Assembly: GCF_037893015.1 (NCBI RefSeq) | Contig: NC_133665.1 | Location: 103,135,937-103,199,936, forward strand | From: Macrotis lagotis | Lineage: Eukaryota > Chordata > Mammalia > Peramelemorphia > Peramelidae | Direction of reading: 5' to 3' | Length of the DNA stretch: 64,000 bases | Shown here: positions 22,557 to 34,624 of the stretch, piece by piece | Position numbering within the stretch: the stretch's first letter is position 1 | Layout: each line of letters opens with the position of its first letter | Position numbers and translations under genes: made by a program | The notes under the pieces: model-generated | What the model was told of the DNA's origin: nothing | The model's database searches: none | What the model saw: only the letters and a program-made list of their open reading frames with translations

Positions 22557-24527
22557 ACAGTCTCCCATTTTGATCAAGATGGACATATTTTATGTCATCT
22601 GTAGATCAATCATATAAAAATTTAGGAAGATAGTGAGTCTATAGGAGGGGAAATAATATATCAGTGAGACTTTAGATTTTCTGAGAACCATGGACAAGTA
22701 AGATCTCTAACAGGAATAAGTATACAATCACAAATAATAAAAAATTACAGATTCACAAAGGGGTAATCTTGATTATATATATATGGACAGATAGATAAAA
22801 GCACACATCAGCAAGTTTTCTTCTGTAACACTTGATATAGTTCTATGGCTCAGGATATAGCTTCAGAGATTTCTTCAATACAGATTGCTTGTAGAGATTG
22901 TTACTTTTTCTGTTGAAACTTCTTACTAGAAAATGAAATTTTGAAATCCCTTAAATCTTGTTTATTTATCACTATTTTTATATTTCCCCCATTTGGAGGA
23001 ATACCTTTCCACTTAATAAAATAAACTTTCATAACAGTTATGCCAAACCACACCTTAATTGAGCTGACTATTTTAAATTAGATAAGTCTAGGCCACAATT
23101 ACTTAAATTTTCTGCATCTGGTTTTAATATTGATTGTCATGATCATAGCAATTTACCATAAAAATCAGAGACATAAAGAAAGGACAATGGTCCCTTATGT
23201 ATTTTAGATGTCTGTTCCAGGTGGAGTCCTATAACCAAATGCCTCAAGCCAGACTCTCATTCTGCCAGATAGGGACATTTTTCTGAATGTCACATTTGTG
23301 GAAAACTGAGTCAGGAAAAAGTCCAACCTCAGATAGATCATACTGAAAAGCTGCTTTTTCCACTCTCTTACCCTGAACAAACTTTTTCACCTGTAAATTT
23401 CAACAAACCCCTCTTGGGTTTCTTTTCTTTTTTGTGGCTTCTATGGACTATGGCCAACCAGTCTTTTCCTTTGATATATGGATTTCAGACTTAAGATAGG
23501 AAGCCAATTTCAGTCCCATGACATTTTTTATAACAATTTCCTACAATCAGACAGAGATTCATCTCTAAACTTCATAGACTAAAGGATCAGAAATAATGTC
23601 ATATTTTGATTATGATCATATAGTGATAACAAATGAATATTACAGGAAAAATCCCAAAATGTTATCCATGTTGCACAGATGATTTTACAATATAAGATCT
23701 GAAACATAACACATAGAAACAAAAATTTTCTTCAAAATTTTTCATTAATATGCTTGAAAGATTCATGTGTAACAAACAGATATTCTGAATTAACAATGTA
23801 ACAATATATATTGCAGGAAAACTGGAGAAAGAACTAAGAAAAAATGAATAATAAAAAATTTTAAGTATAATAACCCCAACTGATAATTATTAATTGAGAA
23901 TATTTTTATAAGTTTGATTATTATAGAATATCTGCTACCATATTTTAAATGTAAAATTACTGTTACAAAATTATACTATCAATCATACTAAATCTTATGT
24001 CACTATTACTTCATCACTCCCCTCCTTTTTAGCCAAAGGGGCACATAGTGCCACCTGCAGACCAAAAGAGAGAAAAAGAATCTTTTCATCTTGACATTTC
24101 CTCAGAAGATATGAGGGGAAGTTCTTTTAAACATTCCTCATGTGACCATGGGACATGTATCTCTTCCATCCCAGGCGTTATGACTACAGATGTCATTATC
24201 TTATTCACCAAAGTAGTAGAATATCTGATAATTTTGTAAGGTTATTCACTTCTAGTCAAATATATTTATCAATCTTAAAGCGAAAATGAGGTTTCTCAGG
24301 AACTTACTCTCATACATGATAATTTCAAAACATAGCATGAACTTTTCTACTTGCAAACTTTAAATGCTCTTAATAGTAACCCCACAGCTAATTGTTTCAC
24401 AAATAGTAAGCTTAAAAAAATATAAAGAAACTTTTCTGACAGCTATAAGCAAATATATTATTTGCAATAAATTAGTTTATAGATTTGAAAATTTAGTAGA
24501 CATATAAAATACATAATTTTTTTTCTT
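22557..24527. other. No gene recognised
   Basis: Nearly 2 kb, AT-rich, without L1, SINE or a convincing reading frame. The longest open stretch (24048-24239) resembles no family I know. Confidence 0.5.
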
Positions 24528-25110
24528 TTTTATACTTAAAGATTTTATTTATTTTGAGTTTTACAATTTTTCCCCTAATCTTACTTCCCTTCCCCCACCC
24601 CCACAGAAGGAAATTTGCCAGTCTTTACATTGTTTCCATGGTATACATTGATCCAAATTGAGTGAGATGAGAGAGAAATCATATTCTTAAGGAAGAAACA
24701 TAAAGTATAAGAGATAGCAAGATCAGACAATAAGATATCAGGGTTTTTTTTTCCTAAATTAAAGGTTATAGTCCTTTGTCTTTGTTCAAACACCAGAGTT
24801 CTTTCTCTGGATACAGATGGTATTCTCCATTGCAGACAGCCCCAAATTGTTCCTGGTTGTTGCACTGATGGAATGAACAAGTCCATCAAGGTTGAACATC
24901 ACTCCCATTTTGCTATTAGGGTGTGACAGTGTTTTTCTGGTTCTGCTCATCTCACTTAGCATCAGTTCATGCAAATTTCTCCAGGCTTCCCTGAATTCCC
25001 ATCTCTCCTGGTTTCTAATAGAACAATGGTGTTCCATGACATACATAGACCACAGTTTGCTAAGTCATTGCCCAATTGAAGGATATTTACTTGATTTCCA
25101 ATTCTTTGCC
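24528..25110 (-). mobile_element. L1 3' end (antisense), 5'-truncated
   Basis: gattttatttattttgagtt 3' terminus, C-rich UTR, then ORF2 C-terminus on the minus strand (MYVMEHHCSIRNQERWEFREAWRNLHELMLSEMSRTRKTL at 25046-24930). Confidence 0.88.
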
Positions 25111-25144
25111 AAAAAAAAACTTTTTCAAAGGTCCTTTTCTGAGT

Positions 25145-25214
25145 CCTCCTTTTTTAAAATTTATTTATCCAATTACACATATAGTTTTCAGCATTCACTT
25201 TTTAATTTTTTTAA
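25145..25214 (-). mobile_element. Old L1 3' tail fragment (antisense)
   Basis: aaatttatttatccaattacacatatagttttcagcattc is the complement of the old-L1 terminal sequence also seen at 45910, 57640, 58120 and 59110. Confidence 0.55.
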
Positions 25215-25911
25215 GAAAGATTTTATTTGGGGGGCAGAGCCAAGATGGCGACAAGAGTGGAGGGTGTCCTAGGAGCTCTCTCATAAATCTTTGAAACTAA
25301 GGACTTTAACTAAATTTTCGAGAGACAGAACCCACAGAGGGACCCAATGAGGCAGTGCTCCTACTCAAGGTAACCTGGAAAAGAGCAGAAAGGCTCTGCT
25401 CCCCAGGGTCTGAGGGGCGGCCCGCCAGAGGGGTGGCCCACCAGAGCAAAAGAACTTCAGCCTGGGGAGCACAGGGCACAAAGTGGGAGACCAGCGGGGG
25501 ACCTCTGCCAGAGCCAGCACGTGGAGCCCAGCCCTCAGGGCACACAGCAAGCTGCCTGGCCACTGCATTCCAGATCCAGGAAACAGAAGCAGGCAGAGCC
25601 AGTAAGCAGGAGCCCCCAGGACATGAATCCATTGAACTGAGGGAGGGGAGTGAAAAGAGAGAGACTGCAGAGCTCTGTCCTCTGCCCCAGGAACAGGACT
25701 CTGGGGCTCTGACCACATTCAGATCTTGATCGCAGTCTAGGCCCCTCTGGAAGAGCAGCAAGGCCCCCCCCAACTCAGCCCTGTGGCAGAGGGGGGCACA
25801 TATGGTCATTCACAGACCAGGAGGGAGGACAGAGCCTCACATACTGAGACCCTTGTGGGAGTGTTCCAAAAGCTCAGGAAGCACCCCAAAACCAGACTCA
25901 GGCTGGGAAAA

Positions 25912-27000
25912 ATGAGCAAGCAGAGAAAAAAGAGGAACACAATTGAGAAATATTTTGGAAATGAGCCCAAGAAGGATCAAAATACTGAGTCTGAAGATGA
26001 GGAAGCACAAGCTCCTACATCTAAAGACTCCAAGAAAAACAGAAATTGGGCTCAGGCCATGACAGAGATTAAAAAAGACTTTGAAAATCAAATGAGGGAG
26101 TTAGAAGAAAAACTAGGAAAAGAAATGAGAGAGATGCAGGAAAAACATGAAAATGAAGTCAGCAACCTAGTCAAGGAAATCCAAAAAAATGCTGAAGAAA
26201 ATAGCATGCTAAAAACCAGCTTAGGTCAAATGGATAAAACAGTTCAAAAAGTTATTGAGGAGAAGAATGCTTTAAAAAGCAAAATTGGCCAGATGGAAAA
26301 AAGAGATAAGAAAACTCTCTGAGGAGAACAAATCCTTCAGACAAAGAATAGAATTCAGGGAGATTGATGAATTTTCCAGAAATCAGGAATCAATACTTCA
26401 AAACCAAAAACATGAAAAATTAGAAGAAAATGTGAACTATCTCATTGAAAAAACAACTGATATGAAAAACAGACTTAGGAAAGATAATTTAAAAATTATT
26501 GGAACACCTGAAAGTCATGATCAGGAAAAGAGCCTTGACATCATTTTCAAAGAATTACTACAGGAAAATTGCCCTGATATTCTAGATCCAGAGGGCAAAA
26601 TAGAAATGGAGAGAATCCACCGATTCCCCACCCTCCCCGAGAAAGAGATCCCAAAAAATCAACGCCTAGGAATATTATAGCCAAGTTCCAGAACTCCCAA
26701 GTCAAAGAGAAAATATTACAAGCAGCCAGAAGGACACAGTTCAAATATCGTGGAGCTGCAGTCAGGATCAAATAGGACTTAGCAGCAGCTACATTGGAAG
26801 CTCATAGGGCTTGGAATGCAATATACTGGAAGGCAAAAGAGCTTGGAATGCAACCGACAATGAACTACCCAGCAAGGCTGAATGTCCTCTTCCAGGGAAA
26901 AAGATAGACTTTCAATGAACCAGGGGAATTTCAAATGTTCCTGTTGGAATGTCCAGAGCTGAACAGAAGGTTTGATCTTCAGATACAGGACTAGGATGAA
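25912..27000 (+). pseudogene. L1/HAL1 ORF1 (RNA-binding coiled-coil protein), interrupted
   Basis: Begins MSKQRKKRNTIEKYFGNEPKKDQ; residues about 50-140 are a long heptad-rich coiled coil (MRELEEKLGKEMREMQEKHENEV). The frame shifts near 26310 and continues as DNLKIIGTPESHDQEKSLDIIFKELLQENCPDILDP, an RRM-type core. Further downstream come RGAAVRI and an L1-like C-terminal domain (LGMQPTMNYPARLNVLFQGKKIDF) with a further stop. ORF1p of L1 is a trimeric nucleic-acid chaperone. This copy is broken by at least one frameshift and stops. Confidence 0.75.
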
Positions 27001-27524
27001 GCATAGAGATTGGAGGAGAAGGGGAAAATATGAGGGACTTAATGATGATGAATGGCATGTATTCCTGTATAGAAAAGTGACACTGATAATACTCATATGA
27101 ACCTTCTCAGTTAATAGAGCAGGTAGAGGGAGCTTTTATAGTTGAAGCACAGGAGAAAGCTGAATTCGGAGATAAAATATGGTGTAAAAATGGAGTCAAT
27201 AGAAAAAAAGGGAAATGTAATGAGAGAAAGAAAAAGGAGAGGGGAAATAGGCCAAGATATTTCATATAATAAGATTTTTCTTTATTATAATGGGCTATTG
27301 CAATGATATGGAAGGGGGGAAGGCAAGGGGGAATGAGGGAATCTCTGCACTTATCAGAGGTGGCTAGGAGAGGAAACAGTATATATACTCAATGTAGTGT
27401 AGGCATTTGGAGTAAGAAGGAGAGAGTGGGGGACGGGGGAAGGGGGGGATGTGAGTGATGGAGGAGAGGATGGACCATGGGGGGAAAGTGGTCAGATATA
27501 ACACATTTTCTTTTTTACTTATTG

Positions 27525-27660
27525 CAAGGGGCTGGGATTGGATGGCCTGTCCGGGACCACAGGGCCAGGTGGATTCTGGGCCTAAGGGGTGGTATGGGGG
27601 CTTGGGGCCTCTTGGCCCCAGGGCCAGAGATCTGTCTGCTACACCACTCAGCTACCCTAC
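27525..27660 (-). repeat. Antisense SINE-derived cassette 1 in the HAL1 3' region
   Basis: Diverged, G-rich relative of the local SINE in antisense orientation (tgcaagg...ccacagggcc...ccagggcc...tacaccactcagctaccc). It has no own target-site duplication or tail, so it appears to be part of the HAL1 element rather than a fresh insertion. Confidence 0.5.
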
Positions 27661-27867
27661 AGCGGAGTCAGAGTGAAAGGAGAGAGAAAATATAGTACAT
27701 GGTAGCAGAGAAATAAGAAGGGAGGGAGTTGCCATCAGCGATGGCAACGCTGGAAAAATATGGAAGTAACTTTTGTGATGGACTTATCATAAAGAATGTG
27801 ATCCACCCACAACAGAGTTGTTGGTGTTGGAACAAAGACTCAAGCACATCTTTTATTATTATTTTTT

Positions 27868-28008
27868 TTGGGGGGTGCAGGGCAAATGGGGCTGGGTGGC
27901 CTGCCTGGGGCCACATAGCAGGGTGATCCTTGGGTGTCTGAGGCCAGATTTGGCTCCGGGTGCTCCTGGCTCAGGGCCAATGCTCTGTCCACCACCCAGC
28001 CACCCCTA
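27868..28008 (-). repeat. Antisense SINE-derived cassette 2 in the HAL1 3' region
   Basis: Aligns along the whole antisense SINE (gcagggcaaatggggctggg... to cagccacccc). Compared with ordinary copies elsewhere in the window, most differences are A-to-G on the plus strand (caagg to caggg, ttaagtgg to ctgggtgg, ggtac to gggtgc). Confidence 0.6.
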
Positions 28009-28052
28009 CTATTATTACTATTTAATTTTATTTTGGGTCTTTTTTTTCTTTT

Positions 28053-28192
28053 TCTTTTTTGGTTTTTGCAGGGCAGTGGGGTTCGGTTGGCTTGCATATC
28101 ACATGGCTGGGTGATTGTTGGGTGTACTGGGCCAGATTTGGGCTTGGGTGCTGGTGGCTCCAGGGCTGGTGCTCCGTCCATTGCTCTACCTG
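28053..28192 (-). repeat. Antisense SINE-derived cassette 3 in the HAL1 3' region
   Basis: Antisense SINE (ggtttttgcagggcagtgg... to ctacctggac) with the same predominance of A-to-G differences from ordinary copies and no target-site duplication. Confidence 0.6.
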
Positions 28193-29397
28193 GACATACC
28201 TACAATTATTACTATTATTTTTTTTAATTTTAATTTTTTTCTCTCCCCTTTACTTTATTGCTGAAGCAAGTCTATATTTATGGGGTGAGGGGGTATCTCA
28301 TTAACTCTTAAACAAGAATATTTTACTAATGTAAAAATAGCATTATTGTACAAAATGAGAATAAATATTAAAGAAAAAAAGAAAAAAGAAAAAAGAAAGA
28401 TTTTATTTATTTTGAGTTTTACAATTTTCCCCCCATTCTTGCTTCCTCCCCCCACCCCCACAAAAGGAATTCTGTTACTGTTTACGTTGGTTCCATGTTG
28501 TACATTGATCTCAGTTGAATGTTATGACAAAGAAATCATATCCTTAAGGAAGAAAAACAAAGTATGTGATAGTAAAATTACATAATAATATAATGCTTCC
28601 CCCCCCCCCAAATTTGACAGTAATAGTCTTTGGTCTTTGTTTAAGGTCCAAAATTCTTTCTCTGGATACAGATGGTATTCTCCATTGCAGATAGCTCAGA
28701 ATTGTCCCTGGTTGTTGCACTGAATGGATGAGCAAGTCCATCAGGGTTGATCATCACCCCCATGTTGCTGTTAGGGTATACAATGTTTTTCTGGTTCTGC
28801 TCATCTCATTCAGCATCAGTTCATGCAAATCTTTACAGGCTTCCCTGAATTCCCATCCCTCCTGGTTTCTAATAGAACAGTAGTGTTCCATGACATACAT
28901 ATACCACAGTTTGTTAAGCCATTCCCCAATTGAAGGACATTCACTTAATTTCCAATTTTTTGCCACCACAAACAGGGCTGCTATGAATATTTTTGTACAA
29001 GTGATGTTTTTACTCTTTTTCATCATCTTCAGGGTATAGACCCAGTAGTGGTATTGCTGGGTCAAAGGGTATGCGCATTTTTGTTGCCCTTTGGGCAAAA
29101 TCCCAAATTGTTCTCCAGAAAAGTTGGATGAGTTCACAGCTCCACCAACAATGTATTTCCCACATCCCCTCCAACATTGATCATTGTCCTTTCTGGTCAT
29201 ATTGGCCAGTCTGAGAGGTGTGAGGTGGTACCTCAGTGATGCTTTAATTTGCATTTCTCTAATAATTTGGAGCAATTTTTCATATGACTATGGATTGCTT
29301 TGATTTCCTCAGCTGTAAATTGCCTTTGAATATCCTTTGACCATTTGTCAATTGGGGAATGGCTTGTTTTTTTGAAAATTTGACTCAGTTCACTATC

Positions 29398-29655
29398 TTA
29401 ATGCCTGATCTTGCTATCTCTAATACTTTATGTTTTTTCCTTAAGGATATGAATTCTCTCTCATCACACTCAATTTGGATCAATGTATACCATGGAAACA
29501 ATGTAAAGACTGACAAATTGCCTTCTGTTGGGGGTGGGGGAGGGAAGTAAGGGGGAAAATTGTAAAACTCAAAATAAATAAAATCTTTAATTTAAAAAAG
29601 ACATTTTAAACATATATATTTAAATAGATTACATTGATAAACTAAAAAAAAAAGA
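29398..29655 (+). mobile_element. L1 3' UTR terminus, plus strand, nested in antisense L1
   Basis: tgcctgatcttgctatctct to aaataaataaaatc with A-rich tail. Flanks tttgactcagttcact and tttactcaattctct look like a diverged target duplication. Confidence 0.8.
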
Positions 29656-31184
29656 AAAATTTACTCAATTCTCTGTATATTTTTTAAATGAGTCCTTTGT
29701 CAGACATACTAACTGCAAAAATTATTTCCCAGTTCACTACATTTCTTTGGTCTTGGTTACAATGGTTTTGTCTGTGAAAAAGCTATTTAATTTAATGTAG
29801 TCAAAATTATCTAGTTTGTTTTGAATGATGTTCTCTACCTCTTCCTTGGTCATAAACTGTTTCTCTTTCCATAGATCTGACAGGTAAACTACTCCTTGAT
29901 CTTCTGGTTTGCTTAGAATATTGGGTTTTTTTTATTTCTAAATCCTGTATCTATCTGGATCTTATCTTGGTATAGGGTGTGAAGTGTTGGTCTAATCTAA
30001 GTTTCTTCCATATTAACTTCCAATTTTCCCATCGATTTTTGTCCCAATAGCTGGACTCTTTGGGTTTATCAAACAGCAGATTACTATAATCATTTCCTGC
30101 TATTGCTCCTAGTCTATTCCACTGATCCATGACTCTTTCTTGGCCAATTACCAGACAGTTTTGAGGACTGATGCTTTATAATATAATTTTGGATCTGGTA
30201 AGGCTAAGCCATCTTCTTTTGCATTTTTTTTCATTGAATCCCTGGAAATTCTTTTTAATTTCTCCATATAAATTTACTTACAAATTTTCTAACTCATTAA
30301 AGTAATTTTTTGGAATTTGGATTGGTAAGGTGCTAAACAAGTAGTTTAATTTTGGTAGAATTGTCATTTTTATTATATTAGCTCCACCTATCCATGAACA
30401 GTTGATGTTTGCCCAGATATTTAAATTTGATTTTATTTGCATGAGAAGAGTTTTGTAATTGCTTTCAAAAAGTTTTTGAGTCTGCCTTGGCAGGTAGACT
30501 CCCAGGTATTTTATATTGTCTGAGGTTACTTTGAATAGGATTTCTCTTTCTAGCTCTTTCTGCTGTATCTTGATAGTCATACATAGAAATGTTGAGCATT
30601 TATGAGGGTTTATTTTATATCCTGCTACTTTGCTAAAGTTGCTAATTATTTCTAGTAGGTTTTTAGATGACTTTTTGGAATTCTCTAGGTAGACCATCAT
30701 GTCATCTGCAAAGAATGAGGGTTTTGTCTCTTCCTTCCCAAATCTAATTCCTCCAATTTCTTATCTTATTGCTGAAGCTAACATTTCTAATATGATATTG
30801 AATAGTAGTGGTGATAGTGGGCATCCTTGTTTCACCCCTGATTATTGGGAATGCCTCAAGCCTATCCCCATTGCATATAATTCTCGTTGATGGTTTCAGA
30901 TAGATATTGCTTATTATTCTAAGGAACAATCCATTTAGTCCTACACTCTCTAGTGTTTTTATTAGGAATGGGTGCTGTATTTTGTCCAAAGCTTTTTCAA
31001 CATCTATTGATATGATCATATGAATTCTGATAGGTGTATTATTGATATAATTAATTATACTAACAGTTTTCCTAATATTGAACCAACCCTGCATTCCTGG
31101 GATAAATCCTACTTGAGAATAATGTATTATCCTAGTAATAACTTGTAATTGTTTTGCCAAGATTTTATTTAAGATTTTTGCATT

Positions 31185-31415
<231 letters not shown>

Positions 31416-32372
31416 TTAAGGTATCAACACCATATTGATGTCATAGAAAGAGTTAGGCAGAGTTCTGTCTTCACCTATTTTTCCAAAGAGTTTATATAGA
31501 ATTGGAACCAATTGTTCCTTAAATGTTTGGTAGAATTTACTTGTTAATCCATCTGGCTCTGGAGATTTTTTCTTAAGGAGTTCAATAATGACTTGTTGAA
31601 TTTCTTTCTCTGAGATAGGGTTATTTAGGTTTTTAATTTCCTCTTCATTTAATCTGGGCAACTTATATTTTTGTAAATATTCATCCATTTCACTTATATT
31701 GTCAAATTTGTTGGCATAGAGTTGGGCAAAATAATTTTGAATTATTGCTTTAATTTCTTCCTCATTGGTGGTGAGTTCACCTTTTTCATTTATGGTACTA
31801 GCAATTTGGTTTTCTTCTTTCTTTTTTTTTTAATCAAATTGACCAAAGGTCTATCAATTTTATTGGCTTTTTTCATAAAACCAGCTCTTGGTTTTATTTA
31901 TTAGTTCAATAGTTTTCTTGCTTTCAATTTTATTCATTTCTCCTTTAATTTTTAGGGTTCCTAATTTAGTATTTAATTGGGAGTTTTTAATTTGTTCTTT
32001 CTCTAATTTTTTTAGTTGCATTGATTTCTTCTTTCTCTAATTTATTCATATATGCATTTAAAGATATAACATATTCCCTGACAGCCGCCTTGAGTGTATC
32101 CCATAGGTTTTGGTATGTTGTATCATTATTTTCCTTATCTAGGATGAAATAATAATTCTTTCTATAATTTGTTGCTCGATCCACTCATTCTTTAAAATGA
32201 TGTTATTTAGTTTCCAATTAGTTCTGGGTCTATATCTCCTTGGCCCAGTATTGCATATGACTTTTATTGCTTTGTGATCTGAAAAAGATGTATTCACTAT
32301 TTTGCCTTTCTGCAATTGATCATTAGCTTTTTATGTCCTAGTACATGGTCAATTTTTGTGTAAGTGGTCCTC

Positions 32373-33652
32373 TTTTTTTTTTCTTTTTAAAACAGCAATA
32401 AACATTCCTGATGTTAAAAATGATACTATATTAATTATGAACTTGTAAAGTGATTTCTCTTATTCAATCTTTTGTTTTAGGTTCTTGAGGATTTTATTTA
32501 GAAATGTATTTCCAGGATATAGAGAAAGTATAGGTTCAGCCCTGAATTTCATTTACATACTCTAAAGAGGATTGAAATTTACAACGATAATCTTGGTTTA
32601 GACAAGATTTTGTGTCTTCAGAATCATCATTATCATAATACATTATCCCTTCCACATTACAGGGGTTCAAGGTGCAACACACCAGCAATCTGGAAAATCT
32701 GAGTAAAGTTTTTGACCCTCCCTTCATACCAGAGAAGTCTGATTTTTTTTTTATGGGGTGTTTAGGGAACCTTATTGTAAATTTTGCTTAAGTACTTTTT
32801 TTGTCATCTGTTGGCCTTTTCCTGTTTTTTTTTCACAAAAACTCCCATTTAAATGTATGTAGACCGCTACCGCTATTATAGCAAAACCTTGATGGGGAAA
32901 GTTGTGGTGTAGAAGGAGTCAGTCTTATGGAAGAAGGCATATGATACCTGAGATGCCTGCTAGATTGAAATGGTCCATGATCCTTGGAAGTTTCATTTAC
33001 TCCACTTCGTCTTGGGTCATCCCCTGTGCTTTTGGCAAACTTGGTAGTCAAAGAAGCTTGGGAGCTGGAGGTAAAGCTTGATGAGCTCACCACTGAGGGG
33101 TGTCAGCACCCCAAGTTCTGTGAACAGTAATGGGATTAAGGAAGGTGGGTATGGTCAATCCAGGGATCTTGTCCAGTGCCATCTGACTGATTCAGAGGAA
33201 AGAGTTGGACAGACTTGGTAGAAGGGCTTGCTCTGTGCCCTGGCACACATGGCCACCTGATTGGTACCAATCTTGTTAAGGATGCTGCCATTTTCAATAG
33301 CTCCATGATGTAGCCAAGAGCAGCACCTAAAACCGTGCTTTTTCTTTCCAGATAGGGCAGCCAGGCCAGGCCACTGAAGCGCTTCCTCCAGGACTCTGAG
33401 CCCCATCGAGGAGGAGGAGGAGGAGGAGGAGGCGCGAGTCAACATGCCAGCTAAGTCTCTGCTGCCCCCGCAGCGGGGTCTGGCAGTGCCTCTGGCTCAG
33501 CGCCACCTCCACACCTGAGTAACCCCCAGTGCTCCAGCGAGTGAGGCTGAGCGGTCAGAGGATAGAGCCCTCCACGGGGGAAACTGCCACCGAGGAGCCC
33601 ACACTGCTCAGGACCGAGTGGCAGTTTGTGGGCGGCCCGTGAATTGTCCCCC
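32373..33652 (-). pseudogene. EIF2B1P: EIF2B1 processed pseudogene (5'-truncated retrocopy)
   Basis: Read on the minus strand: SSVAVSPVEGSIL..., then LRVLEEA...[50 protein letters not shown] and finally LGVLTP...ELIKLYL. These correspond in order to EIF2B1 (eIF2B alpha subunit) [65 protein letters not shown] and the C-terminal LGVLTPSAVSDELIKLYL. No introns are present, several deletions and frame changes occur, and a GAG/CTC-repeat serine run replaces part of the AYSRVV region. About 700 bases of apparent 3' UTR follow, with AATAAA on the minus strand, ending at an A-rich tail (poly-T at 32373-32390). The N-terminal part of the gene is missing. It sits between two L1 pieces, consistent with L1-driven retroposition. 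Confidence 0.8.
33412..33434. repeat. (GAG)n trinucleotide repeat inside the EIF2B1 retrocopy
   Basis: About seven GAG units; on the retrocopy strand they read as CTC/TCC repeats giving a serine-only run where the parent protein has a mixed sequence. Confidence 0.85.
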
Positions 33653-33654
33653 GG

Positions 33655-34180
33655 AACAAAAATGTATATAGCCTTTGATCCAGCAATGCCACTACTGGGT
33701 CTACACCCTGGAGAGATGATGAAAAAGGGGAAAAAACATCACTTGTACAAAAATATTCATAGCAGCCCTGTTTGTGGTGGCAAAGAATTGGAAATCAAGT
33801 AAATGTCCTTCAAATGGGGAATGGTTTAGCAAACTGTGGTATATGTATGTCATGGAACGCTATTGTTCTATTAGAAATCAGGAGGGATGGGATTTCAGGG
33901 AAGCCCGGAGGGATTTGCATGAACTGATGCTGAGTGAGATAAGCAGAACCAGAAAAACACTGTACACCCTAACAGCAACATGGGAGTGATGATCAATCTT
34001 GATGGACTCGCTCATTCCATCAGTGCAACAATCAGGGACAATGTGGAGCTGTCTGCAATGGAGAATACCATCTGTATCCAGAGAAAGAACTGGAGTTTGA
34101 ACAAAGACCAAGGACAATTACCATCAAATTAGAAAAAAAAAATCTGTTATCTTATTATGTAATTTTACTATCTCATACTT
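33655..34180 (+). mobile_element. L1 ORF2 end and part of 3' UTR
   Basis: Frame 33774-33989 encodes VAKNWKSSKCPSNGEWFSKLWYMYVMERYCSIRNQEGWDFREARRDLHELMLSEISRTRKTLYTLTATW. UTR sequence stops at about 34180 without the usual terminus. Confidence 0.82.
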
Positions 34181-34588
34181 CATCCAGATGGTGAGAATAA
34201 CCTTCAGGATTATATCTTATTGAAGTAATGTAACTTGTCTAGGAACAGTCTACTTATCATCAAACAAGAGGAGTCTTATGAGCTTTGTTGGAAATGCAAA
34301 TTTTTTTCTCATGGGAACAGTCTACTGTTCTCCCAGTTAAGATAGTTTTATCATTAAATGGGTGACAAACTAAAAATGCAAGGTCTCTCTGGAAATAGTC
34401 CACTATTTCTCCCCTGCCCCCAACAGAATCGGGAGGGTGCCTGGCTTGGAATGCAAGGTCTCCCTCCCTCTTTCTTCTAAGAATAATCTAAAAGTAATAG
34501 TTTGTCTTTGTTATAATGATTTTTAGCCCTGAGAGGACTTCATTAGGAATATTAAATATTAAGAGGGAATATTCCACTCAGTCTTCTC

Positions 34589-34624
<36 letters not shown>

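Larger units (their letters stand above)
25231..28392 (+). mobile_element. Full-length HAL1-like (half-L1) element
   Basis: Starts with a G-run and GCAGAGCCAAGATGGCG, the usual marsupial L1 5' end, followed by a GC-rich 5' UTR (to about 25911) and an L1 ORF1. No reverse transcriptase or endonuclease sequence follows. ORF1 is succeeded by about 1.3 kb of 3' region ending in AATAAATATTAAAG and an A-rich tail. A perfect 16-base target-site duplication (AAGAAAGATTTTATTT) flanks it at 25215-25230 and 28393-28408. About 3.16 kb in all. It landed inside an antisense L1 3' end. HAL1 elements are known ORF1-only L1 derivatives; the class assignment rests on this structure. Confidence 0.8.

Noticed and set aside
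25306-25809. 167-codon open frame on the minus strand
   Set aside because: Lies in the GC-rich 5' UTR of the HAL1-like element and opposite its sense strand; composition is that expected of a GC-rich leader.
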